Source: Deltaproteobacteria bacterium
GTDB taxonomy: Bacteria; Desulfobacterota; Binatia; UBA1149; CAITLU01
Assembly: GCA_016218925.1 (NCBI GenBank)
Contig: JACRCR010000109.1
Location: 106,053-154,220 of the forward strand
Reading direction: 5' to 3'
Length of the DNA stretch: 48,168 bases
Shown: one piece after another, positions 37,884 to 44,734 of the stretch
Layout of the letters: each line of letters starts with the position of its first letter
How positions within the stretch are numbered: position 1 is the stretch's first letter
Notes under the pieces: generated by a model
What the model saw: only the letters and a program-made list of their open reading frames with translations
Told to the model about the DNA's origin: nothing
Databases searched by the model: none
Translations under genes and position numbers: made by a program

Positions 37884-38894
37884 ATGAAGGCGCTGGTGAC
37901 CGGTGCGGCCGGTTTCATCGGCTCGACGCTCAGCGAGGCGCTGATTGATGCCGGCCACCGGGTGGTCGGCATCGACTGCTTCCTCGACTACTACCCGCGC
38001 GAGCTCAAGGAGCGCAACCTCGAGGCTCTGCGCCGCAGCGACGGCTTCCGCTTCATCGAAGCCAGCCTGGTCACCGCCGACCTCGACCCTGTCGTGGACG
38101 GGGTCGACTGGGTTTTTCACCAGGCTGCGCAGGCCGGCGTGCGTTCGAGCTGGGGCGACGAGTTCCGCATCTACAGCGACAGCAACATCTACGCGACGCA
38201 GCGGCTTCTCGAAGCCTGTCGCAAGCAGCCGATCCGCAAGCTCGTGTATGCGTCGTCGTCGTCGATCTACGGCGACACCGACGACCTGCCGATGCGCGAG
38301 ACTAGCGTGCCCAAACCGGTCTCTCCCTACGGGGTGAGCAAGCTGGCGGCCGAGCACCTGGTGTGGCTCTACTACAAGAGCTTCGGCCTGCCGACGGTAG
38401 CGCTGCGATATTTCACCGTCTACGGTCCGCGCCAGCGCCCTGACATGGCCTTCAATCGTTTCATCCGCGCGGTCTACGAGGATCGCCCGATCGTGCTGTA
38501 CGGAGACGGCGAGCAGTCACGCGATTTCACCTTCGTGGACGACATCGTGCGCGCCAACATTTCCGCGGCCGAGTCGTCGCTGGCCGGCGAGGTGCTCAAC
38601 ATCGGCGGCGGCAGTCGTACGACGGTCAATCAGGTGATCGCCACGATCGGCGAGATTCTCGGCAAGGAGCCGAAGGTCGATCGTCGCGAGGTACAGCGCG
38701 GCGACGTGCGTCACACCGCGGCCGACATGAGCCGCGCGCGCGAAGGCATCGGCTTTCGCCCGCAAGTTTCGCTGGCCGAAGGCCTGCGCCGGCAGGCCGC
38801 CTGGCAAGTGGCCGAGTCCGAGCACGCCGCAGGTGCTGCCACTCGCGGTGCTGCGGCTTCCGCGCCCGCCCAGCGCGCCGGCGCCAAGGAGTAG
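37884..38894 (+). CDS. Extended-SDR NAD-dependent epimerase/dehydratase
   Basis: 336 aa. NAD-binding TGAAGFIGS (residues 7-15), catalytic YGVSK (Y149, K153), the YASSSSIYGD serine region, and RYFTVYGPRQRPDMAFNRFI, typical of UDP-sugar 4-epimerases of the GalE/WbpP/UDP-glucuronate class. The context (lpxK upstream, Kdo kinase downstream) points to a nucleotide sugar for LPS core or O-chain; the substrate is not determinable. The last 25 residues are an Ala-rich tail. ATG at 37884 is set by the Rossmann motif; an ATG at 37749 would add 45 residues inside lpxK. Confidence 0.9.
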   Translation: MKALVTGAAGFIGSTLSEALIDAGHRVVGIDCFLDYYPRELKERNLEALRRSDGFRFIEASLVTADLDPVVDGVDWVFHQAAQAGVRSSWGDEFRIYSDSNIYATQRLLEACRKQPIRKLVYASSSSIYGDTDDLPMRETSVPKPVSPYGVSKLAAEHLVWLYYKSFGLPTVALRYFTVYGPRQRPDMAFNRFIRAVYEDRPIVLYGDGEQSRDFTFVDDIVRANISAAESSLAGEVLNIGGGSRTTVNQVIATIGEILGKEPKVDRREVQRGDVRHTAADMSRAREGIGFRPQVSLAEGLRRQAAWQVAESEHAAGAATRGAAASAPAQRAGAKE

Positions 38895-38897
38895 CCG

Positions 38898-39083
38898 ATG
38901 ACCATCAGCAAGGAATTGCTCGAAGTGCTCGTGTGCCCGGCCTGCAAGGGCGACCTTCGGCCCACGGCTGCCTTCGATGGGCTGGACTGCCCGCGCTGCA
39001 AGCTGCGCTTCCCGGTGGTCGACGAGATCCCGGTGATGCTGGTCGACCAGGCCCAGCCGCTACACTCCAATCTGCCTTCCTGA
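38898..39083 (+). CDS. Trm112-like (YcaR-type) zinc-ribbon protein
   Basis: 61 aa. Short Trm112 fold with two CxxC pairs (CPAC ... CPRC) and the family ending FPVVDEIPVMLVDQA. In eukaryotes Trm112 activates methyltransferases; the role of bacterial YcaR-type copies is unclear. In enterobacteria the gene lies next to lpxK, and here it is one gene away. Starts 3 bp after the epimerase stop. Confidence 0.92.
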   Translation: MTISKELLEVLVCPACKGDLRPTAAFDGLDCPRCKLRFPVVDEIPVMLVDQAQPLHSNLPS

Positions 39084-39094
39084 TCGGGGGCCTC

Positions 39095-39823
39095 GTGCTG
39101 CTCGTTCGTCTCCCGGAAGGCTACGTCGACCTGGACCGGGGACGCTGGCGCGTGATTGCCGCCAGGCTCGAGCTGAGTGAAATGGTAACTCTGCTCGACT
39201 CCGCGCGCGCCGGCACTCTGGTGGGCGAAGAGGCGGGCTCGGGTCGCGGCGGCTCGCTGCGCGTGGTGCTGCGCGGAGGCAAGGTCGTCTACGTTCGCCG
39301 CTATCTGCGCGGCGGAGCGATGCGCCATCTGGTGCGCGACCTCTATCTGATTCGGCCACCGCGACCGATCCGCGAGTTGATGGCTACCGAGCAGGCGCGC
39401 GCAGCCGGATGCCGGGTCCCGATCGTTCATGCGGTGGCGATAGAAGAGACCGGGCCATTTTATCGAGGCTGGATCGTCACCTCCGCCATCGAGGCGGCTC
39501 GTTCGTTCATCGACGCGCTGGGGGACGCGGACGAGGCGCGCCGCCGCACTTTGTTGCTGGCCGCCGGCACCGCGATCCGTGATCTGCACGCGGCCGGCGT
39601 CTATCACGTCGATCTGAACGGCCACAATCTGCTGGTGGACGGGCACGATCGCGTCGCCGTCATCGACTTCGATCGCGCGGTGCTGGCGCCGCCGCACAAC
39701 CACCGTCTGGGTGAGCGCGGCCGCGACCGTTTGTGGCGCTCGCTGACAAAACTCGCCGCTCAGCGCGGCTTGGAGCTGCCCGACGAAGACAAACGCTGGA
39801 TCGAACGCGGGTACGAGCGCTAG
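39095..39823 (+). CDS. 3-deoxy-D-manno-octulosonic acid kinase-like (KdkA/WaaP family)
   Basis: 242 aa from GTG at 39095, with a GGGGG tract about 4-8 nt upstream. Protein-kinase-like fold of the LPS kinase family: GSGRGGSLRVVLRGGKVVYVRRYLRGG (nucleotide loop and Lys/Arg), ELMATEQARAAGCRVP, catalytic loop GVYHVDLNGHNLLVDG (H-x-D....N), and VIDFDRAVL in place of DFG. KdkA phosphorylates the first Kdo; WaaP phosphorylates heptose. KdkA is favoured by size and by the adjacent waaA/lpxK block. The frame is open further upstream inside the Trm112 gene, but the family begins near VRLPEGY. Confidence 0.85.
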   Translation: MLLVRLPEGYVDLDRGRWRVIAARLELSEMVTLLDSARAGTLVGEEAGSGRGGSLRVVLRGGKVVYVRRYLRGGAMRHLVRDLYLIRPPRPIRELMATEQARAAGCRVPIVHAVAIEETGPFYRGWIVTSAIEAARSFIDALGDADEARRRTLLLAAGTAIRDLHAAGVYHVDLNGHNLLVDGHDRVAVIDFDRAVLAPPHNHRLGERGRDRLWRSLTKLAAQRGLELPDEDKRWIERGYER

Positions 39824-39835
39824 GATGGGTGTCTG

Positions 39836-40708
39836 ATGAGAAGCATGACTGGTTATGGGGCGGCTTCCGGACACGTGGGGCAGTGCCGGCTGAGCGTCGA
39901 GGTGCGCTCGGTCAATCAGCGTTTCCTCGATCTGAAGATCAACGCACCTCGAGAGTACGGAGCGCACGAGTCGCAGTGGCGCCGCACGGTTTCAGGCGAG
40001 ATAGAGAGGGGTCGCGTCGAAGTGTACATCGGTCGCGTGGCGCCGCCGCGCGGCGCCGGGGTGGCGTTGCAGAAGGAAGTCGCCGCCGGCTACGTCAAGG
40101 CCTGGAAGCAACTCCAGCGCGAGTTCGGACTGGCCGGCAAGATCGACCTGGCGCTGTTTGCGGCGCGCAGCGAGGTGTTCGCGTCGGTCGAGTCGATCGC
40201 CGACGTGGCGGCCGAGGTGCTCGAAGTCGGGCGCCTGCTGGAGAAGGCCCTGGCCGCGCATGCCAGGGAACGCGAACGTGAAGGGGCTTTCCTGAAGCGC
40301 GACATGCAGGCGCGTCTGAAGCGCCTGCGCGCGGTTGCCAAGTCGCTTCGAGTGGCGGCGGCGGCCGTGGTGCCGCGTCTGCAGGCGCGACTGCAAAAAC
40401 GCCTCGGCGAGCTTCTCGGCGGGGCTACCATAGATCCCGCGCGCGTTGCGCAGGAGACCGCTGTGCTTGCCGATCGCAGCGATGTCACCGAAGAACTGGT
40501 CCGACTGGACAGTCACTTGGGGGCGCTCGAGGGCCTGCTGCGCAGCACCGAGCCGCTCGCCAAGCGAGTCGAATTCGTGCTGCAGGAGGTCAACCGCGAA
40601 CTCAACACGATCGGTTCCAAAGCCTCAGACCTCGATGTCACCAACCTCGTAGTCGACGGCAAGGCCGAGCTCGAGAAGCTTCGCGAACAGATCCAGAACG
40701 TCGAGTAG
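39836..40708 (+). CDS. yicC: YicC family endoribonuclease
   Basis: 290 aa, normal length. Begins MRSMTGYGAASGHVGQCRLSVEVRSVNQRFLD, the YicC_N signature, and ends with the DUF1732 block (LDSHLGALEGLLRS...GRKLEFVLQEVNRELNT-like, here KRVEFVLQEVNRELNTIGSKASD). YicC was recently shown to be an RNase in E. coli. The common yicC-gmk pairing is kept. A second ATG three codons in (39845) is an alternative start. Confidence 0.95.
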   Translation: MRSMTGYGAASGHVGQCRLSVEVRSVNQRFLDLKINAPREYGAHESQWRRTVSGEIERGRVEVYIGRVAPPRGAGVALQKEVAAGYVKAWKQLQREFGLAGKIDLALFAARSEVFASVESIADVAAEVLEVGRLLEKALAAHAREREREGAFLKRDMQARLKRLRAVAKSLRVAAAAVVPRLQARLQKRLGELLGGATIDPARVAQETAVLADRSDVTEELVRLDSHLGALEGLLRSTEPLAKRVEFVLQEVNRELNTIGSKASDLDVTNLVVDGKAELEKLREQIQNVE

Positions 40709-40719
40709 CGGCTGAGCAC

Positions 40720-41355
40720 GTGGCAACGATCGCCAGACACGGGATCCTCTTCATAGTTTCGGGCCCCTCGGGCGCCGGCAAGACCACGCTGTCGGACGCG
40801 GTGCTGCGCATCTTCGAGGATCTGGAGCTGTCGGTTTCGTACACGACGCGGCCGCCGCGCGGCCACGAGATCGACACCGTCGACTACCGCTTCGTCAGCG
40901 GTGAGAGTTTCGATGCGATGCTGGCCGCCGGGGACCTGGCCGAATGGGCCGTGGTGCACGATCATCGCTACGGGACTCCACGCGAGCCCATCGAGCGCGC
41001 GGTCGCCGAAGGCCGCGACATCCTGCTCGATATCGACGTCCAGGGAGCGCGGCAGATAAAGAAGCTGTATCCCGACGCGGTTTCGGTCTTCTTGCTGCCG
41101 CCTGACCGCGCCACGCTGGCGGCGCGCCTTCGCGGGCGCGGCACCGACGACGACGCGGTCGTGCGCCGCCGTCTCGACAACGCCTGCCGCGAGATCGCGG
41201 CTGCGCCCGACTACGACTTCATGATCGTCAATATCGATCGCGACGCGGCGGCCGCCGAGTTCGAGGCCATCGTCCGCGGCCAGCGCCGCGCGGTGGCACG
41301 CCTGCGGCCGCAGGCGCTGGCCGCGTTTGTGCGGCGCTTCGAGGCCGAGCCGTGA
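40720..41355 (+). CDS. gmk: Guanylate kinase
   Basis: 211 aa, GTG start. GMP + ATP to GDP + ADP. P-loop FIVSGPSGAGKTTL, GMP-binding SVSYTTRPPRGHEIDTVDYRFVS, and LLDIDVQGARQIK. In many proteobacteria rpoZ follows; here gmk runs straight into the (p)ppGpp synthetase gene with a 4-bp overlap. Confidence 0.96.
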   Translation: MATIARHGILFIVSGPSGAGKTTLSDAVLRIFEDLELSVSYTTRPPRGHEIDTVDYRFVSGESFDAMLAAGDLAEWAVVHDHRYGTPREPIERAVAEGRDILLDIDVQGARQIKKLYPDAVSVFLLPPDRATLAARLRGRGTDDDAVVRRRLDNACREIAAAPDYDFMIVNIDRDAAAAEFEAIVRGQRRAVARLRPQALAAFVRRFEAEP

Positions 41356-43490
41356 CCGTCGGCGAACTGATCGCGCGCATCAAGGAGTACGATCCCGGCG
41401 CCGACACCGCGCTGGTGACCCAGGCTTTCCAGTTCTCGTCGCGCGTGCACCAGGGGCAAAAGCGCGCCTCCGGCGAAGCTTACGTCACGCATCCGGTGGC
41501 GGTGGCGGCGATCATCGCCGAGATGCGCCTGGACGTGCCGGCGGTGGTGACCGGTCTGCTCCACGACGTGGTCGAGGATACCGGCGCGACTCTCGAGGAC
41601 ATCGAGAGTCAGTTCGGTTCCGAAGTGGCGGTGCTGGTCGACGGCGTCACCAAGATCAGCCGCCTGGAGTCGACACCGTACGAGAACGCCCAGGCCGAGA
41701 ACGTGCGCAAGATGCTGGTGGCCAGCGCCAAGGACCTGCGCGTCCTGCTGATCAAGATGGCCGACCGCACCCACAATATCCGCACGCTCCAGCACCTGGC
41801 GCCCGAGAAGCAGCGTCGCATCGCCGAAGAGACTCTCGAATTGTACGCGCCGCTGGCCAGCCGCCTGGGCATCAACTGGCTCAGGCACGAGTTCGAAGAC
41901 ATATCGTTTCGCACCCTGCACCCGACCGAATACGAAGACATCCGCCAGCGCCTCTCGTTGCAGCGGCTCGAACGCGAAGGGCACATCAAAGAGATCACCG
42001 GATTGCTGTCCAAGCGTCTGGAGGCAGGCGGCATCACCGCTTCGGTCAGCGGGCGCACCAAGAGTGCTTATTCGATCTGGCGCAAGATCTCCGGGCAGGG
42101 GCTGCGCATCGACGACATCTATGACGTCGTGGCGTTTCGCTGCCTGCTCGACAGCGACCGCGAATGCTACGAAGCCTTCGGCATCGTCCATATGTACTGG
42201 CGGCCGGTGCCGGGTCGTTTCCGCGACTACTTGGCGCTGCCCAAGGCCAACGGTTACCAATCGCTGCACACAACCGTGATCGGCCCCTACGGCGAGCGTC
42301 TCGAAGTGCAGTTTCGCACCCACGAGATGCACCGGGTCGCCGAGTACGGGGTGGCGGCCCACTGGCGCTACAAGAGCAGCGGCGACTCGGCCGACGCAGA
42401 GAAGGAACGCTTCCAGTGGCTGCGCCAGATCCTGGAATGGCAGCAGACCCTGGACGATCCACAAGAATTCCTGTCCTCGATCAAGGAGGATCTGTTCGGC
42501 GAAGACGTCTACGTGTTCACGCCGAAGGGCCAGACCATGACCTTTCGCAAGGGCGACACGGTGCTCGACTTCGCCTACCGCATCCACTCTGCGGTCGGTC
42601 ACCGCGCCGCCGGCGCGCGGGTCAACGGCGGTCTGGTGCCGCTCCGGTACGTTTTGCAACAGGGCGATACCGTTGAAGTCATCACCACCGACGACGCGCG
42701 TCCCACGCGCGACTGGCTCAAGTTCGTGCGCTCCCCGCGCGCCCGCGCCCGCATCCTGGCCTACATCCGCCAGGAGGATCGCAAGCGCGCGATCGCGCTC
42801 GGGCGCGAACTGGTCGAGCGCGATCTTGCGCGCTTCGACCTCGACATCGCCAAGCTCCACAGCGACGGCCGCGCGGCCGAGCTCTTCGCGCACTTTGTCC
42901 GGCGCGACGAGGACGCTTTCCTGGAAGCGGTCGGCTACGGCCGCATCACCACCCGGCAGATGCTCGAGTTCCTGCTGCCCGACGAGAACTTCGACACCGA
43001 GAGGCCGCGCGGACGCTTCACGCGCTTGTTCGGACTGCTGGGGCGCCAGCCGCGACCGCTCGTCATGGCCGAAGACATCGACGAAGCGATGGTGCGCTTC
43101 GGCAAGTGTTGCGAGCCGCTGCCCGGAGAGGAGATCGTCGGGTTCCTCACCCGCGGTCGCGGCGTGACGGTGCACGCCAAAGACTGTCCGCGCCTTGGCG
43201 AAGGCGAGCGCGACCGCATGGTTGCCGTCACCTGGCAGCGCGGCGCAGCGGCGCCGCGCCACGTGAAACTCGAGGTCGTCTCGCGCGATCGCCCGGGCCT
43301 GCTCGCCAACATGAGCCAGGCGTTCGCCTCTGCCGGCGTCAACATCGAACGCGCTTCGGTGCGAACGGTCGGAAACAAAGCCAACAATCTTTTCGAGGTT
43401 ACGCTCGGCAACGCCGAAGACCTCGCCCGCGTAACCCGTAACTTGCGACGCGTGGCCGGCGTGAAGGAAGTGCGGCGTTTGTTCGGGTGA
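41352..43490 (+). CDS. Bifunctional (p)ppGpp synthetase/hydrolase (SpoT/Rel)
   Basis: 712 aa, GTG start. HD hydrolase domain (about 45-155) with intact HDVVED (H71-D76) and a THPVAVAAI helix, synthetase domain (about 240-350) with GRTKSAYSIWRKI and KANGYQSLHTTV, TGS (about 390-450, DVYVFTPKGQTMTFRKGDTVLDFAY), the CCEPLPGEEIVGF region and a C-terminal ACT domain. The synthetase loop reads RFRD (R289-D292) where bifunctional Rel/SpoT enzymes usually have RFKD, a conservative Lys-to-Arg change, so both activities are expected. Overlaps gmk by 4 bp. Confidence 0.95.
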   Translation: MTVGELIARIKEYDPGADTALVTQAFQFSSRVHQGQKRASGEAYVTHPVAVAAIIAEMRLDVPAVVTGLLHDVVEDTGATLEDIESQFGSEVAVLVDGVTKISRLESTPYENAQAENVRKMLVASAKDLRVLLIKMADRTHNIRTLQHLAPEKQRRIAEETLELYAPLASRLGINWLRHEFEDISFRTLHPTEYEDIRQRLSLQRLEREGHIKEITGLLSKRLEAGGITASVSGRTKSAYSIWRKISGQGLRIDDIYDVVAFRCLLDSDRECYEAFGIVHMYWRPVPGRFRDYLALPKANGYQSLHTTVIGPYGERLEVQFRTHEMHRVAEYGVAAHWRYKSSGDSADAEKERFQWLRQILEWQQTLDDPQEFLSSIKEDLFGEDVYVFTPKGQTMTFRKGDTVLDFAYRIHSAVGHRAAGARVNGGLVPLRYVLQQGDTVEVITTDDARPTRDWLKFVRSPRARARILAYIRQEDRKRAIALGRELVERDLARFDLDIAKLHSDGRAAELFAHFVRRDEDAFLEAVGYGRITTRQMLEFLLPDENFDTERPRGRFTRLFGLLGRQPRPLVMAEDIDEAMVRFGKCCEPLPGEEIVGFLTRGRGVTVHAKDCPRLGEGERDRMVAVTWQRGAAAPRHVKLEVVSRDRPGLLANMSQAFASAGVNIERASVRTVGNKANNLFEVTLGNAEDLARVTRNLRRVAGVKEVRRLFG

Positions 43491-43553
43491 GTCACGAGGC
43501 TCGCGCGTGCCGTTCCGGCGGGGCCGCGATCGACGATCAGGGGAGAGCACAAC

Positions 43554-43955
43554 GTGAGCAAGACAGTAGTAAGCAGCGACGCTGCACCGCGCGCGATCGG
43601 TCCCTATTCGCAGGCAGTGTTGGTGGACTGGCAGCCGGGGTCCGGCCGCACCTTGTACTGCTCGGGGCAGATCGGTCTCGACCCCGCTACCGGCGAACTG
43701 GTACCCGGCGGTTTCGAGGCCCAGGCCCGCGGTGTGCTTGCCAACCTGCACGCAGTCGCGGCCGGCGCGGGCATGACGCTGGCCGATGCGGTGAAGCTGA
43801 CGGTCTACGTCACCAACCTCGACGACTTTCCCAAACTGAACGCGATCTTCGCCGAGACTTTTGCGGAGCCGTATCCGGCTCGCGCAACGGTGCAGGTCGC
43901 GGCGCTACCGAAAGGGGCGCTGGTGGAAATCGACCTGGTTGCGGTCGGGGGGTGA
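43554..43955 (+). CDS. ridA: RidA family enamine/imine deaminase
   Basis: 133 aa, GTG start preceded by AGGGGAGAGC. Hydrolyses reactive 2-aminoacrylate-type intermediates in the cytosol. YjgF/RidA features: AIGPYSQAVLVD, LYCSGQIGLDPATGELV, VLANLHAVAAGAGMTLADAVKLTVYV, and the closing ARATVQVAALPKGALVEID with the substrate-anchoring Arg. Last gene of the plus-strand run; a 387-bp gap follows. Confidence 0.95.
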   Translation: MSKTVVSSDAAPRAIGPYSQAVLVDWQPGSGRTLYCSGQIGLDPATGELVPGGFEAQARGVLANLHAVAAGAGMTLADAVKLTVYVTNLDDFPKLNAIFAETFAEPYPARATVQVAALPKGALVEIDLVAVGG

Positions 43956-43969
43956 AGTGCGGGGCGCGG

Positions 43970-43984
43970 GTTGCGCGCCGCAAC
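43970..43984. terminator. Short hairpin after ridA
   Basis: GTTGCG (43970-43975) and CGCAAC (43979-43984) form a perfect 6-bp stem with a CGC loop, 15 nt after the ridA stop. No U-tract follows. Confidence 0.3.
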
Positions 43985-44016
43985 TGGCCACTTCCGGACG
44001 ACCGAAGCATCGTCGT

Positions 44017-44041
44017 GACGCGACGGCCTCGCCGTCGCGTC
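44017..44041. terminator. Perfect 11-bp hairpin between ridA and rpmB
   Basis: GACGCGACGGC (44017-44027) and GCCGTCGCGTC (44031-44041) pair perfectly around a CTC loop. It lies between two convergent genes and could end transcription in both directions. It lacks a U-run, so it is either a hairpin-dominated terminator of a high-GC genome or an mRNA 3'-end stabiliser. Confidence 0.5.
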
Positions 44042-44342
44042 TCAACTCTGGGTAAGGCTAAGGGCTTGGTCGTGGGATACTTACTCGACCCCGTGAAGTT
44101 CCTCGGGGAGCGCAACGCACTCGCGTTGCAGGACCAGCGCGTCGCAGATTGTCGTCGTGAACGGGCCGGGCCAGCCACGTCGGCGGCGAAGCCTCTGCCC
44201 AAGACAGCGGCGTGTCGGGAGCGACCTGAAACGGAGCGGCGACGGTGCTGTCCAAGACGAATACGCCGCGCGGCGGCCGGAGTTCTCCGTTGAGGGACAA
44301 TCCACCGGATCGCCGCTCGGTGGGCGGTACCAGCAGGCGGGG

Positions 44343-44534
44343 TTACGCGGCTTTGACGACCTTGCCGCTGCGGATGCAGCGGGTGCAGACCTTGATGGTC
44401 GTGTTGGTCTTGCCCACCTTGGCGTGAACCTTCTGGATGTTCACTTCCCAGGTGCGCTTCGTCCTGTTGTTGGCGTGCGACACGGTGTTGCCGATGCCGC
44501 GGCGTTTTCCGCACAGATCACAGACACGAGCCAC
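44343..44534 (-). CDS. rpmB: 50S ribosomal protein L28
   Basis: 63 aa. Zinc-binding (C+) form with CDLCGK and CTRCIR pairs and the L28 core GIGNTVSHANNRTKRTWEVNIQ. The start is the GTG at 44534 (MARVCDLCGK...), with GGAGGA 7 nt upstream; an ATG at 44549 would place that Shine-Dalgarno inside the gene. Unlike the usual order, rpmG is not adjacent. Confidence 0.95.
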   Translation of the reverse strand: MARVCDLCGKRRGIGNTVSHANNRTKRTWEVNIQKVHAKVGKTNTTIKVCTRCIRSGKVVKAA

Positions 44535-44541
44535 TGGGGAG

Positions 44542-44547
44542 TCCTCC
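44542..44547 (-). promoter_or_regulatory. Shine-Dalgarno deciding the rpmB start
   Basis: GGAGGA on the minus strand with a 7-nt spacer to the GTG at 44534. It supports the shorter L28 start over the ATG at 44549. Confidence 0.7.
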
Positions 44548-44698
44548 AAAGCGAGACGAGTCGGCCGAGGCCGTCGCGCTAGCTAACACGCGAGGGCGGG
44601 GCGGGCAAACGGCGCGAGGCCTTGCGTGCCGCGACGCCGGGCCCGCGGCGCAGCCTGACTCGGTCGCCGCCGGCCGCGTCAGGCGCGCACGACGCCGA

Positions 44699-44726
44699 TT
44701 GGAACCAGCGCGGGTCGGGTGTTAAT
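44699..44726 (+). promoter_or_regulatory. Weak candidate promoter for pgi-mutL
   Basis: TTGGAA (44699-44704), 16 nt, GTTAAT (44721-44726), ending 8 nt before the pgi ATG. It is the only AT-containing hexamer pair in the 200-bp rpmB-pgi gap. No clear Shine-Dalgarno precedes pgi, so a very short leader is possible. Low confidence. Confidence 0.25.
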
Positions 44727-44734
44727 CGCCGCCC

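Larger units (their letters stand above)
43956..44342. other. Gap between convergent ridA and rpmB; hairpins, possible decayed reading frame
   Basis: 387 bp with no recognisable gene. Two perfect hairpins lie near the ridA end (listed separately). On the minus strand, triplets stay open in the rpmB frame beyond its stop to about 44150 (reading includes VFVLDSTVAAPFQVAPDT), after which the neighbouring frame has the GC-rich third positions (ICDALVLQRECVALPEELHG, stop at 44081). This could be a frameshifted remnant or chance. No similarity was recognised. Confidence 0.4.

Noticed and set aside
41211-43751. 846-codon open frame on the minus strand
   Set aside because: Antisense to spoT/rel and parts of its neighbours; no recognisable motif and a shadow-frame composition.
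44058-44300. An 80-codon minus-strand gene after rpmB
   Set aside because: Third-position bias collapses in its second half and no family is recognisable; reported only as a possible remnant.
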